64,000 nt of DNA from Euclidia mi (Eukaryota > Arthropoda > Insecta > Lepidoptera > Erebidae), in NCBI GenBank assembly GCA_944739405.2, contig OX123186.2:15307552-15371551 (forward strand). Reading direction: 5' to 3'. The position numbers and the translations under genes were made by a program. Under the pieces are notes generated by a model that ran no database searches, was not told the origin of the DNA, and saw nothing but the letters and a program-made list of their open reading frames with translations. Positions 1-11,468 of the stretch are shown one piece after another; the stretch's first letter is position 1, and every line of letters starts with the position of its first letter.

Positions 1-2344
1 ACAAAGGACTCGTATACGGCGCTCATTCAGGAAGCTGGCAACCCAGTTGCACAAACGAGGCGGCAAGCTGTAGGCTGGAAGCTTGGAAAGAAGCACACGA
101 TTCTAAACTTTAAAGTATTTTTATAAATATTTAATTATTCTGGCTTCTTACGTGCCATTTTCTGGCGGAATAGTGTTAAATACATAAATCTAAACAAATC
201 GCACTATAATTTGTTAATGTACATGGAAAAAAAGTTTAGGTACAGCTCCTATAGATATTTGGTCATTGTTCGTTAAATTGTAATACATACTCAGTTATAG
301 TGTGATCACCACCGTGTGTGTTCGTGCAAATTAAGTATAATGTTTGTGTATTGTGTTGCACAGATACGATATCGAGATATAAAACAAATAAGAGAAAAAG
401 CTGTTTTGATAGAAATTAAAACATTTCTAGAAGTAAACTAAACTTACAATATTGGAGCACGGTGTATTGTTCTGCCAGGAATTGCTTCTTCATTTCTTTG
501 ACTTATCCATATACTATCAGATCCATATATAAAGAAATATGACTATTTCTAATAAAACAACGTCCAACCCCATAGGTTAATTTTATGGATCATATATTCC
601 CATCCTTCATAGCAAAACAATAACACCATGAACCCACATCTAATAATAAAGGTTAATCAAAACGCCGATGGGAATTGTATCTATCATTTGAATTTCGACA
701 AAGGGAATTCCTATCGTTTTGGTGATTGGCGCGAAACTATGCGCTACGGTTCCCGAACCAATTATTTTCGCATCGAGTGAAATGTCAGTCATGAACACAA
801 GAGCAGTTGCGGTGTTTGAAACAGGGAGAGGTTTCATTATGAGGGATAGCGGTTGAACTGAAAATTGGAAATGCATTTGCGAGGAATGTAGATATGTAAT
901 GCTTGTATTTCGATCGCTATTTTATAGCGATGAACAGTTTCATATTTGGTTAAATCTGAATTCTGCTATATTGGTAATGCTTGTGTGGTGATAAATGCTA
1001 ATAGCACAAATAAGAGTCATGAAGTTTGGATTTTGCTTCTGCTTTTTAAGACATCGCTTTAAAGATAGGATAGGACCAATTTCAAAATTGCTCTCTTAAA
1101 TATAGAGCAATAAATAATGACCCTGAAAAATTGCTAACCACAGAAATAAAAAATACAAGTTATTTGGCGATGATCTGTATCATCACACAATAATCATAGA
1201 GTCCATCAAAATCAAGTAAAGAAGTCTTGATGTAGATTTTTCCGCTCTTACCTATACATGTAATAAAATGGTAGTAAAGTCAAAACTGTACATTGAATAT
1301 CTTTTTTAAGGAATTCTTGGGGTGTGATCTACAATCGATACCACAACCAAAAATATAGTTTTTAGAATTTTTGTCTGTTTGTCTGTATATCCGGGATAAA
1401 CTCAAAAAGTGCTGCATGGATTTACTTCAAATTTGGCACGAATATTATTCAAAAGTGAACAAGCAATGGAGGGAACAAGCAGTGAACCTTTATTTCTTCA
1501 ACGCATTCTGTAACAACGTGTTATCTAACGACGCATATTTGAATGTTGTTATTATGTTAACCATGCTATGAGCTAGCTTCATTCACACAATAAAAATCAG
1601 GCAATATAAGTTACTTAGGCCGATAAACATAATTAAATGAATATAAGTAGTATCAAGACAATTTTTAAGCAGCGCCATTTATGAGATATTTTCAAAAACA
1701 TTAAGTCAAATTACATGTGTAAGCCCTTTTTGGATAAAAATAATTTAAATTTGATCATGTTGGCGAGGTTAGTAGTTGTTTTTAAGTCATAGATGGAGTT
1801 GTGCATTTTCTTCTTAAAAATTGAATTGTTAGTTCGTTTCAGAGATGAGCAAGACAATAAAAAATGGGTTTATATAAGTTTAAAGCTGCTTCATCTATGT
1901 CTTATAAAATTTATCGAGTTTGTCTGTATGTAATACAAATAGAACTCAATAAGAACTGCATAGATTTATAACAAAATTTAAACTAAAAAAAACGGCACGC
2001 TATTGCTGTAAGCAATTTGAGCTAAATAACGAAGAAAGGGGAAATTAAGCATGCCATATATATCTTAAAGATAAGACATGTTTATTTTTTACAATACAGA
2101 ATAAATTGTAATAGAGTTAGTACAAAATAAACCTATACTGTTAATATTTTTTTTCGGTATTTATTGGTGTAATTATTGCTTCTTAATTAATATATTTTCA
2201 TGTCGCATATAAACTTAAGTGAGATGTGGAACTAGCTAGATTTTTTACTCACACACAGCCATTTATTTCATGTTATAATCGTGTAAATTCAACACTTAGA
2301 TATGTTATAATTTTTCACAATAATAACGAAATCATTACTGGTGA
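1..2344. other. Non-coding, AT-rich; no gene recognised
   Basis: I see no convincing gene. The first 90 bases are open in more than one frame but match nothing I recognise, so they could be the tail of an exon or element lying outside the window. Around 1362-1450 and again, more diverged, around 1905-1985, there is a short motif of the type TTTGTCTGT followed by an aactc run and a gcat(g/a)gattta box. That suggests two decayed copies of one dispersed repeat. The rest is AT-rich single-copy-looking DNA. Confidence 0.5.
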
Positions 2345-3228
2345 TGTTGGAGATCCCTCACACCGGAGCCGATCACAAGCAGAGGGCATTCCACTGTGCT
2401 GAGCGTGCGTGGCCAGTGGCAACCGGTCGATAACAAATGGATTGTTCCTTACTCACCAGTACTGTCCAGGACCTTCCAGACGCATATCAACGTCGAGTCG
2501 TGCACCAGCGTCGACTCGATCAAATACATCTGCAAGTACGTCAACAAAGGGAGCGATCAGGCGACGTTTGCTTTACAGAGCACTGATAGAGACGAGGTTA
2601 CCAGTCTGGTCACTACATCAGCACGTCTGAAGCGTTTTAGTAGATACTGGCTTCGTACTCTATACATGACAGGCATCCTACCGTCATGCATTTAGACGTC
2701 TACCTAGAGAACGGCCAGCGCAAATATTTTGATCCCGACAACGTTGCTGAGTGCTTGGAAAATCCGCGTCAAACGACTCTCTTGGCATTTTTCAGGCTCT
2801 GTGAAGTCGACCAGTTTGGGAGGTCCCTTACGTATGACGAGGTGCCTTCATATTATACGTACGACAAACAAAGGGGTATATTTAACTGACGTCGACGAGA
2901 AGGTGCTGTGGAAGGTTTTCCGGGAATTTTCAAGTACTCCGCATTGAGTAGAGTTTATACCGTGCACCCGAATAGTGGTGAATGTTATTTTCTGTGGTTA
3001 TTACTTCACACGGTCCGAGGCCCAACGTATTTCGCCTTTCTAAGGACATTTGATGGCGTGGAGTATCCCACTTACCACGCAGCCTGCGTAGCACGTCACC
3101 TTCTGGTCTGGTCGGTGACCAAAACTGAGATGACACCATCGCGGAGACGAGCGTTAGTGACATTCCCAGCCGCATGCGTCATCTGTTTGCCGTCATCTTG
3201 GCGTTTTGTGGAGTCTCGAACGCGGTAG
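2345..3228 (+). pseudogene. Helitron Rep (replication initiator) remnant
   Basis: This is a decayed piece of the Rep part of a Helitron rolling-circle transposase. Three reading frames are used in turn: 2396-2695, 2686-2889 and 2908-3228. The first contains IKYICKYVNKG, which matches the Helitron two-tyrosine (Y2) motif used to nick and rejoin DNA. It is preceded by the NKWIVPYSP...HINVE segment typical of Helitron Rep. The second frame has the conserved block ending TLLAFFRLCE and the third has RVYTVHPNSGECYFLWLLLHTVRG, a hallmark of the Rep-to-helicase linker. The upstream HUH metal-binding region is absent, so the copy is 5'-truncated as well as frameshifted. The helicase part follows directly. 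It is inactive. Confidence 0.85.
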
Positions 3229-3278
3229 CTTTGTGAGAGAAGTATCGCCATCATCTGTCTGAAGATTTTCTACGAGAT

Positions 3279-4920
3279 TTGAGGCATTCTACTAGAGACG
3301 AAGTCGAAGTAACTGATGAACGCGTGCTGCACACTTGTCTCAGTTCACTTCAAGTCGTGGTCATTACTGTCGGCGGCAATCCACTGGTCGAATATGGGTT
3401 ACCAGTTCCCCAATCATCACCGCATCAAGGCCGTGGAAATCGGGAGTATAACGCTAAGACAATTTACGATCGAAATTACCATGTAGCTTTGTTCTCTTCA
3501 GATCAAAAACAAGTTTATGACACTGTCCTTGAAAGCGTTGGGCAAAACGGGGGTAAAATGTTTTCTAGGATGCTCCTGGTGGAACAAGAAAAACATTTGT
3601 TGCCACTGGCATACTTGCAGAGGTCAGGAGGTAAGGTAAAATTGCCATTGCTGTAGCATCGTCGGAAATCGCTGTCACACTGCTTCCAGGTGGCAAGATA
3701 GCACATGCCATGTTTAAAATTCCCATCGATTTAGAGAGCGCCGAAACGCCTGTTTGTGGTGTGTCACGTAACAGTGATAAGGGATAAGTGCTCAAAGATT
3801 GCTCTCTGATCGTATAGGATGAGTGTACGATGGCCAATGGGAAGGCAGTTGAGGCCGTAGACAGAACCCGCAGGACATCCGTAGGAACGAACATTTAATG
3901 GGTGGTCACAGTTCTGTTCAGTGGCGATTTCCGACAAACGCTTCCCGTGACGACGCGGGGATCGAGGGCTGACGAGGTGAATGCTTCGTTGAAACGATTT
4001 TCATTATAGTCATGAGCTCGGCTCGGCGGCAATGCACGTGCTCAACAATTCTCCGATGTCCTTCTAAGTCTTGGCGAAGGCATTCTATCAGAGGAGAGAG
4101 ATGGACAGGTGGTGCTTCCAGAGTCTCTCTGTAGAGCTGTATGCAGCTTAGAAGAACACATTCGCTGTGTGTACGGGGACATCAGTCGTATACCGCACCA
4201 ACAGAATTCTTGGGTGTGTGAGCGGGCCATTTTAACGCCCAAAATGATCAGGCTGCAGCAATTAACGAATGTTTTCTCTCGGAAATTGAGGGGAATGAAG
4301 CGGTCTACACCTCTATAAACACTGTCGTCGAGCAAGATGACGCCACACATTATTCCGTGAAATTTCTGAACTCCCTGTCAGCAAGTGGACTTCCAGCGCA
4401 TACCATCAAGCTTAAGGTCGGTGTCCCGATTATGCTTCTTTGGAACCTATCTCCTCCGAAGTTGTGTAACGGGACCCTCCTTAAAGTAATCTCGCTCCAC
4501 AGACACACCATTGAGGCGGCAATTCTTACGGGTTGTTTCGTCAGTGAGGCAGTATTTATACCACGCATTCCCCTCATACCTAATAACTTCCCGTTCCAGT
4601 TCAAGCACGTACAGTTCCCCATGAGTGTTTGCTTCGCGATGACCATCAATAAGTCGCAGGGGCAGACACTGAGGGCAGCGGGTGTCGATCTCAGGACGAG
4701 CTACTTCTCACACGGGCAGCTGTACGTCGCTTGCTCCCGCGTCACCAGACCTGACTCTTTACATTTTGGCTGCGGAGAGCCAAACCACAAATGTGAACAA
4801 CATATCACACAACAACATATCATACATATCGAGAAGAACTATAAGTATGTATTATTACCTTATTCTGTATTCCTAATTCATTATTTTTTCCATCTGCATC
4901 AGTCACAACTTTTGACTTAA
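3279..4920 (+). pseudogene. Helitron PIF1-like helicase remnant
   Basis: This is the SF1B (PIF1-type) helicase half of the same Helitron, spread over frames at 3279-3656, about 3565-3900 (several stops), 4109-4318 and 4357-4920. A Walker A segment, APGGTRKTF, is readable near 3570 and has Arg where the family has Gly before the Lys. A Walker B DECTMAN lies near 3818, and an FSGDFRQTLPV block near 3915. The last frame carries the helicase C-terminal motifs INKSQGQTL and VACSRVT near 4650-4750. At least three frameshifts and several stops make it non-functional. I could not find a convincing Helitron 3' hairpin plus CTRR end downstream. Confidence 0.88.
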
Positions 4921-6504
4921 TTCACCAGAATCACCCTAAAGACATTTATTCAAAACAGGCTGAAATCAGCACGTTTTGAAGATCAAAAATTCAAATGTTA
5001 TTAAAGGTATTATTGTAGGTATTAAAGACATAAAGACATATTTATTTCTGCATTTTGGTTGTTTACAACACTTATACATGTCAAAATCCTATTCTAGATG
5101 ATGCCGGCTTTTCCTAGCTAAATGACTTCTTGAGAAGAAAGGCCGAAACAAACTCCGAGTCATTGTTTTTTTTTGTCACTTCAATTTCTTTAGTCTTTTC
5201 TTCATCTTTTAAAGTCCAGACAAAAAAAGGGTTTAGTATGCAAGTACAATGCAGGAAATTATCTGACGCTTTTGACTGACTCGGCCCACTGATGGCCCGC
5301 ATTCAACAGCAATCGTACGGCTCAACCTTAATTGAGGGAGCCAGCACAGAGTGTATCACTATGCCTCCACGCCATCAGAAGGTGTATGCATAAGCATGTC
5401 AGCCTAAGCCATCAGACAGGTTGCCACAACTATTTGTTTATATGTTTAATAATTCCCACATCGTACTCACAACTTTACATGCTAATACACAGTAAAATAC
5501 ATGTTGCAAACAATAAGTAAAAATAATACAAATTTAAACAATAAAATGTCATATATTTAAAATGTCAGAAAATATTATAAAATGTCAGAAAATATTATTG
5601 AATGTCAATTTATGAATACTAATAAATTACTTAAGTAATTTTAAATGTGAAAAGAAAATAAATAAAATAACAATGTCAAATCAAACAATGTCAAAACAAA
5701 ATAAATAAAATTACAAATGTCAAATTAAAAATGTCAAAATGGAAAAATATAAGTATTACAAACACACACACTATAACTATATACAATATACAATTTACAA
5801 CTATTTATTTAATAATTTGGTGCTGTATAGCGTTCACGCAGACGAGGTCGCGGGCAGCAGCTAGTCTTAGTCTAAAATCACTCAAGCACTCAAATCTTAG
5901 TCCAAAATTAAATTATCATTTCAAATTTTTACATTATTTTTCACGCATATTTCTACAAGGAAGCTTTATTTTTTTGGTATGATGTTTTATAAATCGGTCT
6001 AGTCTACTAAGAGGAAATTGGAACTACACTCATGCCTACTTACTACGCCGTTTTTAGCGATATACCAAGGCAGTCAGTGGTAGGAGTATAGCAGGATTGC
6101 TTAATGTCATCACCAGAGTCGTAGTATATACACTAACGCTCTCGCTTATGTAATGTAAACACACCCTTACGGGAATATTAGAACAGGAAGTGGTTTATGT
6201 TCTTTTTATGAATGTGTTGTATTGTGTGGTGAAAAATTGGCTTCTACTTAGTCAAAGGTAAATACAGGCCTCAGGTTACGACAGGGCTTCATTATGTATT
6301 TATGAATATTCTTCGTTTTTGTTGTTGTACGTTGTATGATATAATATGAATGTTTGAAATGTCTGTCGAGTAGTCGTGTGGATTTCTGGTGTGGTTTCAT
6401 AACATGGAATTTTAATTTTCTCGCACGTTAGTATAAGAACAAAATTTTCTACGAATTCAACGCATATACTCATTGTGTAATCGAAAAGAATCCGTAAATA
6501 AAGA
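4921..6504. other. Non-coding stretch with an AATGTCA-rich patch
   Basis: No gene is supported here. The only structure I see is the AATGTCA-rich patch listed separately at 5544-5740. The remainder is AT-rich with short open frames only. Confidence 0.5.
5544..5740 (+). repeat. Degenerate AATGTCA satellite-like repeat
   Basis: The heptamer AATGTCA recurs about eight times in 200 bases at irregular spacing of roughly 15-40 bases, separated by A-rich spacers. Two adjacent units share the longer form AATGTCAGAAAATATT. It is a decayed tandem array or simple-sequence expansion with no coding potential. Confidence 0.6.
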
Positions 6505-6533
6505 TATACATACATACATACATACACATACAT
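6505..6533. repeat. (TACA)n microsatellite at a SINE tail
   Basis: A run of TACA units sits directly at the 3' (tail) side of the minus-strand SINE that follows. The near-identical SINE at 54271-54517 has the same kind of run at the same side. The microsatellite is therefore part of the element's tail or grew from it. Confidence 0.75.
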
Positions 6534-6534
6534 A

Positions 6535-6780
6535 TCGTCACGCCTTTTATCCCAGAAGGGGTAGGCAGAGGTGTATTTCTACACCCACTTTTCGCCAGAT
6601 ATACTTTAGTCCCACGTAATAAGGGGCGAGCCTATTGCCGTACCGGGCACATTTCCAGACTCCGTGCTGCTACTGTGAATTTCGTGACAGAAAAACCCAA
6701 TAACACTGCCCGACCCAGGAATCGAACCCGGGACCTCCCGATCCCACGCGCACATTTATGCCGCGAGACCAACGAGGCAG
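6535..6780 (-). mobile_element. tRNA-derived SINE (family 1)
   Basis: This short interspersed element reads on the minus strand. Its head (6717-6780) has a tRNA-like region with the RNA polymerase III B box GGTTCGATTCC and a weak A box around GGTCTCGCGGC. The body contains GGGCGAGCC/CCCCGAAGGGG-type blocks and ends in GGCGTGA plus the TACA microsatellite. By eye it differs from the copy at 54271-54517 at only a few positions, so both are recent. SINEs encode no protein and depend on a LINE partner for reverse transcription. Confidence 0.85.
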
Positions 6781-6783
6781 ATT

Positions 6784-7659
6784 TTATTTTAATTACCTAT
6801 TCAGACATGAAAGTACCTTTTTTTGGCTATCTGTTTGCTTCGTAGCCCTTCTTTTTTATTTTAAATAAACCTTACAAAAGTAACCTATTATAAAACACAC
6901 TATTGTCTTTTGAAAATATGATTATATTACATTACTAATAACTTTAGTTTTCCAATTCATCTTTACAGTTATCCTTTTTCAGAGGTGATGTTTAATAAAA
7001 TGGCGTTGTTCAATAAAAGGTCTAGTCGTTCAATCCTGTTGGTTTTTCGCAGGATTGCCTGTAGATTCGTGCTGCCACGACAAGGAATATATTATCTTCG
7101 TTGTGAGTATTATATTTAAAAGCATTTAAATTATTTTAATGTGCTAATATCTTTTGTCCCTTTAATATATTTCCTGTATGACAGCAGAACTCATATACAA
7201 AAATCTAACCTAACCTGCAAACATAATCACAAAGTATGTCATATAAATCGAATACAAAAGAATAAAAATAGGAAGTAAATATGTATGTTTCATTTACATA
7301 ATCAATTTTACCTTTTTTATTTCATCAATATATTTCTGCCATCGCGTAGACAGCAATTTGTACCTTTCACAGAAGAATCCGGCGAAAAGCCTTCGGCAAG
7401 ATTTTGAAGGTATTTTGAATTTATTTTTGCGGCATCTTTTTACCTTGTATAAAATATCTGCATTACGAAAAATATTTTCGTCGCTTGAGGCGAACTTAAA
7501 TGAAGGATGCTTGAATTTGTATGGTTTTCGGTGAAGCTATTGAACCCCTACTAATTGGAACTTACTCTATCAGAACAACGATTGTTGTAATCATTGATTT
7601 TACCGAAGACTTTTGTTATATAAATCCACAAACAGTTTTGACAAGGACACCACATTATA
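6784..7659. other. Non-coding, nothing recognised
   Basis: AT-rich DNA with only short, unconvincing open frames. No repeat family or RNA gene was recognised. Confidence 0.5.
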
Positions 7660-7717
7660 CTTGATACTTGATGGCACGGGCTGTTTCCGCAACTCCACGT
7701 CAGCGTGTATTTTGCGA
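7660..7717 (-). mobile_element. 3' tail fragment of the LOA-like LINE
   Basis: These bases, read on the minus strand, match the 3' untranslated end of the LINE at 54955-59446, including CGTGGAGTTGCGGAAACAGC and GCCATCAAGTATCAAG. It is therefore a very short 5'-truncated copy of the same family. On the minus strand it ends in ATCAAGT units, suggesting a 7-base simple repeat as the family's 3' tail rather than poly(A). Confidence 0.8.
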
Positions 7718-7950
7718 GAACAGACCACACCACACACCACATTATAATTACTTTGATATTCTTTTTTATCCAAAGGAAAATCAGATTGGATTACGTACAG
7801 AATCACAGGTTAAAAACTACGCCGACGCCTCTGTCTTTTCAAATTTATAATTATCGTAATATATCAGATTTCTTCTTATATTTATATTGTATTGCATTGC
7901 ATAAGGGCCTGGTCACGAGATCGGTCTAAGCGGAGAGGCCGCGGCAGGGG

Positions 7951-8019
7951 CGATGTACATGGTGCGTTTACTCTGGGGCTGCCGCGCGCCGCGTCACAGT
8001 AAACGCGCCATGTACATCG
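7951..8019. repeat. Hairpin: 22-bp inverted repeat, GC-rich loop
   Basis: Arms 7951-7972 and 7998-8019 are complementary at 21 of 22 positions; the single mismatch would be a G-U pair in RNA. They enclose a 25-base GC-rich loop. The flanks are also unusually GC-rich for this window. It may be the core of a small foldback element; no target duplication was identified. Confidence 0.7.
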
Positions 8020-9022
8020 AAAACGCTCGACGCTGCCGCCCGCCGCTGATACCGGGCCGTAAGAGTTCTCCATTATGTCTTCTAAGGACTCATGAAGCTT
8101 TTTACAATAAAATTTACAGACGAGACACTAGACTTTCAGACACCGAAACCGTATTTTGAACGAATTTGAATTGACTCAATATTGGTATATTGCTAAAAGT
8201 AAGGATAGTCTAAGGTATGTTGCTACATTTAATGTCAACGTTGACATATAATTTGTCAATTTGTTCAATTTTAGATCTATTCGGTTATTTGGTCATTTAA
8301 TATACAAGAATACTTTGTATGACATATGTACGTAGGACACCGAGACTAGATCGAAACTAAATTTTGAAGAAAATAAGCTTCTGACTACATGAAGATTTCA
8401 TTTCATTTGTTTGGACCATTATAATAATAAGAATTGGCCTTCAGACAACCATTGTATTTATTTCAGTTTACTAACCCTGCGGCATTCAACTCAATATCAT
8501 TATTTATGAATATCAGTTGCTTCATATTCTCTCAAAAAGGTATGATAACTTTAAATTCAACCGACTAGAGATTTTGATTCGATTATGCCTGTCAAGGCAC
8601 CATGTTTATCTCAAAGAAAAGTCTGCAGGAGAGACGGAATCGTAAAAATCGCAGTGGAACAAAATCCATTAAACTTCGGCTCGATATTTCCTAAGTTTTT
8701 CCTAAGTTTTTTCCTAAGGCATTCAAAGGAGGATACTGTAATTGTGAAGAAGATATACTGCCTGATTGCCTGTCGTTGCCTGTTGTGCGGTTCGTGTCGT
8801 CTTTACTTGAATTCATTGAAAGAGGAACGTGCCAAAAAATAAATTCAAATAAATGTTGGTGGTGTTGAGCTGTTGGCTTCGATGACAAAGTGGCAATTTT
8901 CTCTAATAACTTAACTGCTTCTTTAAGCCATACCAAAGTAAAAACTGACGCAATTATTGAGATTGAAAAAGAATTAAGATTGGAACGAGAGATCCTGAAT
9001 TTGGTTGCACGCAATTTTTTCG
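8020..9022. other. Non-coding, nothing certain
   Basis: No gene is supported. A 40-codon open frame rich in charged residues ends at about 9030 (DAIIEIEKELRLEREIL). It looks protein-like, but a stop lies just before it and I recognise no homologue, so it is not called. Confidence 0.4.
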
Positions 9023-9103
9023 TCCGTTAGTTGTATGTTTGTAACGTCCCCCGCGACACAGGATTTAGTCCTAGTGCGAGAGTTGTCTTTAAAAAAAAAA
9101 AGA
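9023..9103 (+). mobile_element. SINE family 2, 3' fragment
   Basis: This matches the 3' end of the SINE at 49650-49876, including GTATGTTTGTAA, CCCCCGCGA and CAGGATTTAGTCCTA, followed by an A-rich tail of about 11 bases. The tRNA-like head is missing, so the copy is 5'-truncated. Orientation is plus. Confidence 0.75.
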
Positions 9104-10045
9104 ATAATCTAAGAAAATTCAAAACACTCCTCGCTTATTCCTATTTAAAACCTATTCAGAAGTCAAGAGTACTATACATCATCCCCTACTCTAGGCACAT
9201 CGATGAAGCTTACTCATCGCTAGTTTTATTTTATATTTTCACAATAATTCATAGCGTCAATGAAAAATGCGCATGACAATGAATTCTACGAAAGGATTAG
9301 CCACACTCACCAACATAGCTAGAATATTCGTTAATAAATAAGCGTACTGAATTTAGCTAATGAAAAAAATTTTAGAAATGTTTTCCACACACACTTGCGT
9401 GTTCATTTAATTGGTGGTTCAAGCCATAACATATTCGCGATCATTGGACAATATACAAAATAAGTAAAATTGCCTACCGATCTGAAGAAAATGTAAATAA
9501 ACATTTCTTGTAATAGATAACCATACATTTATTGATTGACGTTGTCGCCTTTGTTTTATAGACCAGGGTAGATAATTTTTGAGACGATAGAAAATTATAG
9601 TAGGATGACACCCATTGGAAAAGAAAGAGAATATAGCAAAAATTTAAGGAAAAATTAATTACGGGCAATCTGAGGTCGGGAAGTGGATGGGGTTGCGATT
9701 TTAAGGGTAAAAAAGGGTTTATCTCGATTGCCAGCAAAACTACGAATCCTACGGGAAAAACTCAATGGCAAAGTTGTAGGTAATAAAAAGATCTACAATT
9801 TTTGTATTTACACTTTAATCACACAACGTCGTAATTTATGTGAAAAATTGAAATAACCAAGTTTTTGGATTTTTATTTTTAACTTGTACAATAGTTTTTT
9901 TCTTTTGCACGAAATTTGGTGAAAGCTTGCCTTTTCAGGTCACAAACACACTGTTAATGTTTTTAATTTAAAATATTTATTTTTACGCCTTATTTTGACT
10001 TAATATCGAAATAAAACCCTAATTTTCAATTGAAAATTCTCACGT
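9104..10045. other. Non-coding, nothing recognised
   Basis: AT-rich with no recognised gene or repeat. It borders the ORF1-like element that starts near 10,050. Confidence 0.45.
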
Positions 10046-10099
10046 CAATATCAGGGTCAGTCGTCGTTCGCGCCCGGAAGTGTTCGTACGCGTGCGAGT

Positions 10100-11101
10100 A
10101 TGGCTCGTCCGAACGCGATGATGTCGAGCAAAGTAAAGTGTACTAACTGTAACATAGTTATCTGTGAAGTTTTAGCGTTTTTACAAAACAAAATAGATGT
10201 GATGAACGAAGAATGTTTGGTGCGAATATGTAGCTCCTCGTTTTCTACGGCGGATATTGAAAATGCCAAGGAACTTCTTTTTGAGTCTATTACGACTAGA
10301 AAGCGAAAGACGACACGAAAAGGAGATGGGCGAACACAAAGAAACCTTTTCGATGTAACTACTGTGTTTAAAGAAACTGATCCAGAGGAAATGCCGGTAT
10401 TTGTGGCCCGAGAGTTGCAAAAGCTTCCACCTGTGACGTATGATCACATCGACGCCACCAGATTCTTGAAAGACATTTTAGTCATTCAAAGTGAGCTAAG
10501 AATGCTGAAAGAATCATACGTTTCAAAAGAACAGTTGATTGAAGTGAAGAAAGATATAGCTGAGATTAAAAATACGTCTAATTGTGATTTTAACAATGTA
10601 AACAAGAAACTAAGTGGTACTTAGCATTTGAATAATCGCGTCGAAACCGTCATTTTGGACCTACCTCACAATGCAATAGGCGATTCCGAGGAAAACATAG
10701 CTGATACGTCATTTGAAGACGCGATAGCGAGTTCTCTCTCGCACGCGCAGGATAACGAGCGTCATGTCTCCCTCGCACATGTGGGAGGAGCGGCTGTGAA
10801 TCGGCGCGTGGAGGCCGAACGCCTCACCGCGGTTTCGAACAACGAAACAGCTGCGCCTAAGCAATGTACGGGCCTCAATGTTGAAGACGACGCGTGTTCT
10901 ACTGTCTCTGCGCCCGATTGCAATATATCTATCGCATGCGCGAGCACCGAACCTTCACTGAGTGGGAAAGAGACAATAGCGAATAAGTCGAATAAGAAAA
11001 CTTTCGTTGAAGTTTTAAAAGTTAGTGATAAGAAATGGAAAAAACAGGTTGAATCGTCGGAATGGCAGCTTATTCAGAGGAAAAAATATAGAAATATATA
11101 G
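10100..11101 (+). pseudogene. ORF1-like protein of a repetitive lepidopteran element
   Basis: This is one reading frame of about 333 codons broken by a single in-frame TAG at 10622-10624. It begins ATG GCT after a GC-rich leader and encodes a Cys-containing start (CTNCNIVICEVLAF), a Lys/Arg stretch, and the block TDPEEMPVFVARELQKLPPV. A helical segment and a low-complexity Ser/Ala/Glu part follow, then SEWQLIQRKKYRN. The protein at 20160-21244 shares this order, and I know similar repetitive 'uncharacterised' proteins from moth and butterfly genomes. The RRM-like C-terminus of the other copy is missing here, so it is 3'-truncated. I infer ORF1 of a non-LTR element. The alternative is an expanded host family. 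Confidence 0.7.
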
Positions 11102-11162
11102 GACACAAAGGAGGTAATGAGTATTAGTGATGTGGACTACCTTATTTAAAAAAAAGATAGCC

Positions 11163-11345
11163 CTGACAGTCCAACAGTGCGTGTAATACCGTTAGAAGAA
11201 TATTACTACACATTGTTAGATATTCATAGAGGCTGCGGACATGATGGTCGAGATAAAATTCAGTATCAAATTAAGGATCGATTTATTATTGTGAGAAAAG
11301 CAATCGACTTATTTGTCAAATTTGCACTTAGTTCGAAAGCAATAC
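11163..11345 (+). pseudogene. Integrase zinc-binding (H2C2-like) fragment
   Basis: The frame reads VIPLEEYYYTLLDIHRGCGHDGRDKIQY and continues to about 11340. It resembles the N-terminal HHCC zinc-binding domain of integrases in KRBA2-like/Ginger proteins: two spaced His, the GHDGRDK turn, then the approach to the Cys pair. The Cys pair and the DDE core are missing. Just upstream, SISDVDYLI in another frame probably belongs to the same protein, implying a frameshift near 11150. Downstream, at 11345-11450, the sequence turns into a cluster of TGCAGT/ACTGCA motifs that looks like the end of another repeat cutting into the gene. Confidence 0.55.
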
Positions 11346-11468
11346 AACTGCAAACCAACCGTGCAGTCCGATTGTTTGCAGTTTCATTTCAGTCGTATCC
11401 AAACTGCAAATTTGCAGTCTGAGTGCAGTTTAAGTGCAGCCCGTCTGTAGAGCCTTAAATGTCGCTTT

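Noticed and set aside
1..103. End of a host coding exon at the window edge
   Set aside because: More than one frame is open and none gives a recognisable C-terminus; cannot be decided from this sequence alone.
8867..9030. Short charged frame ending REILNLVARNFFVR
   Set aside because: Looks protein-like but is only about 50 codons, preceded by a stop and without an acceptor site or known homologue.
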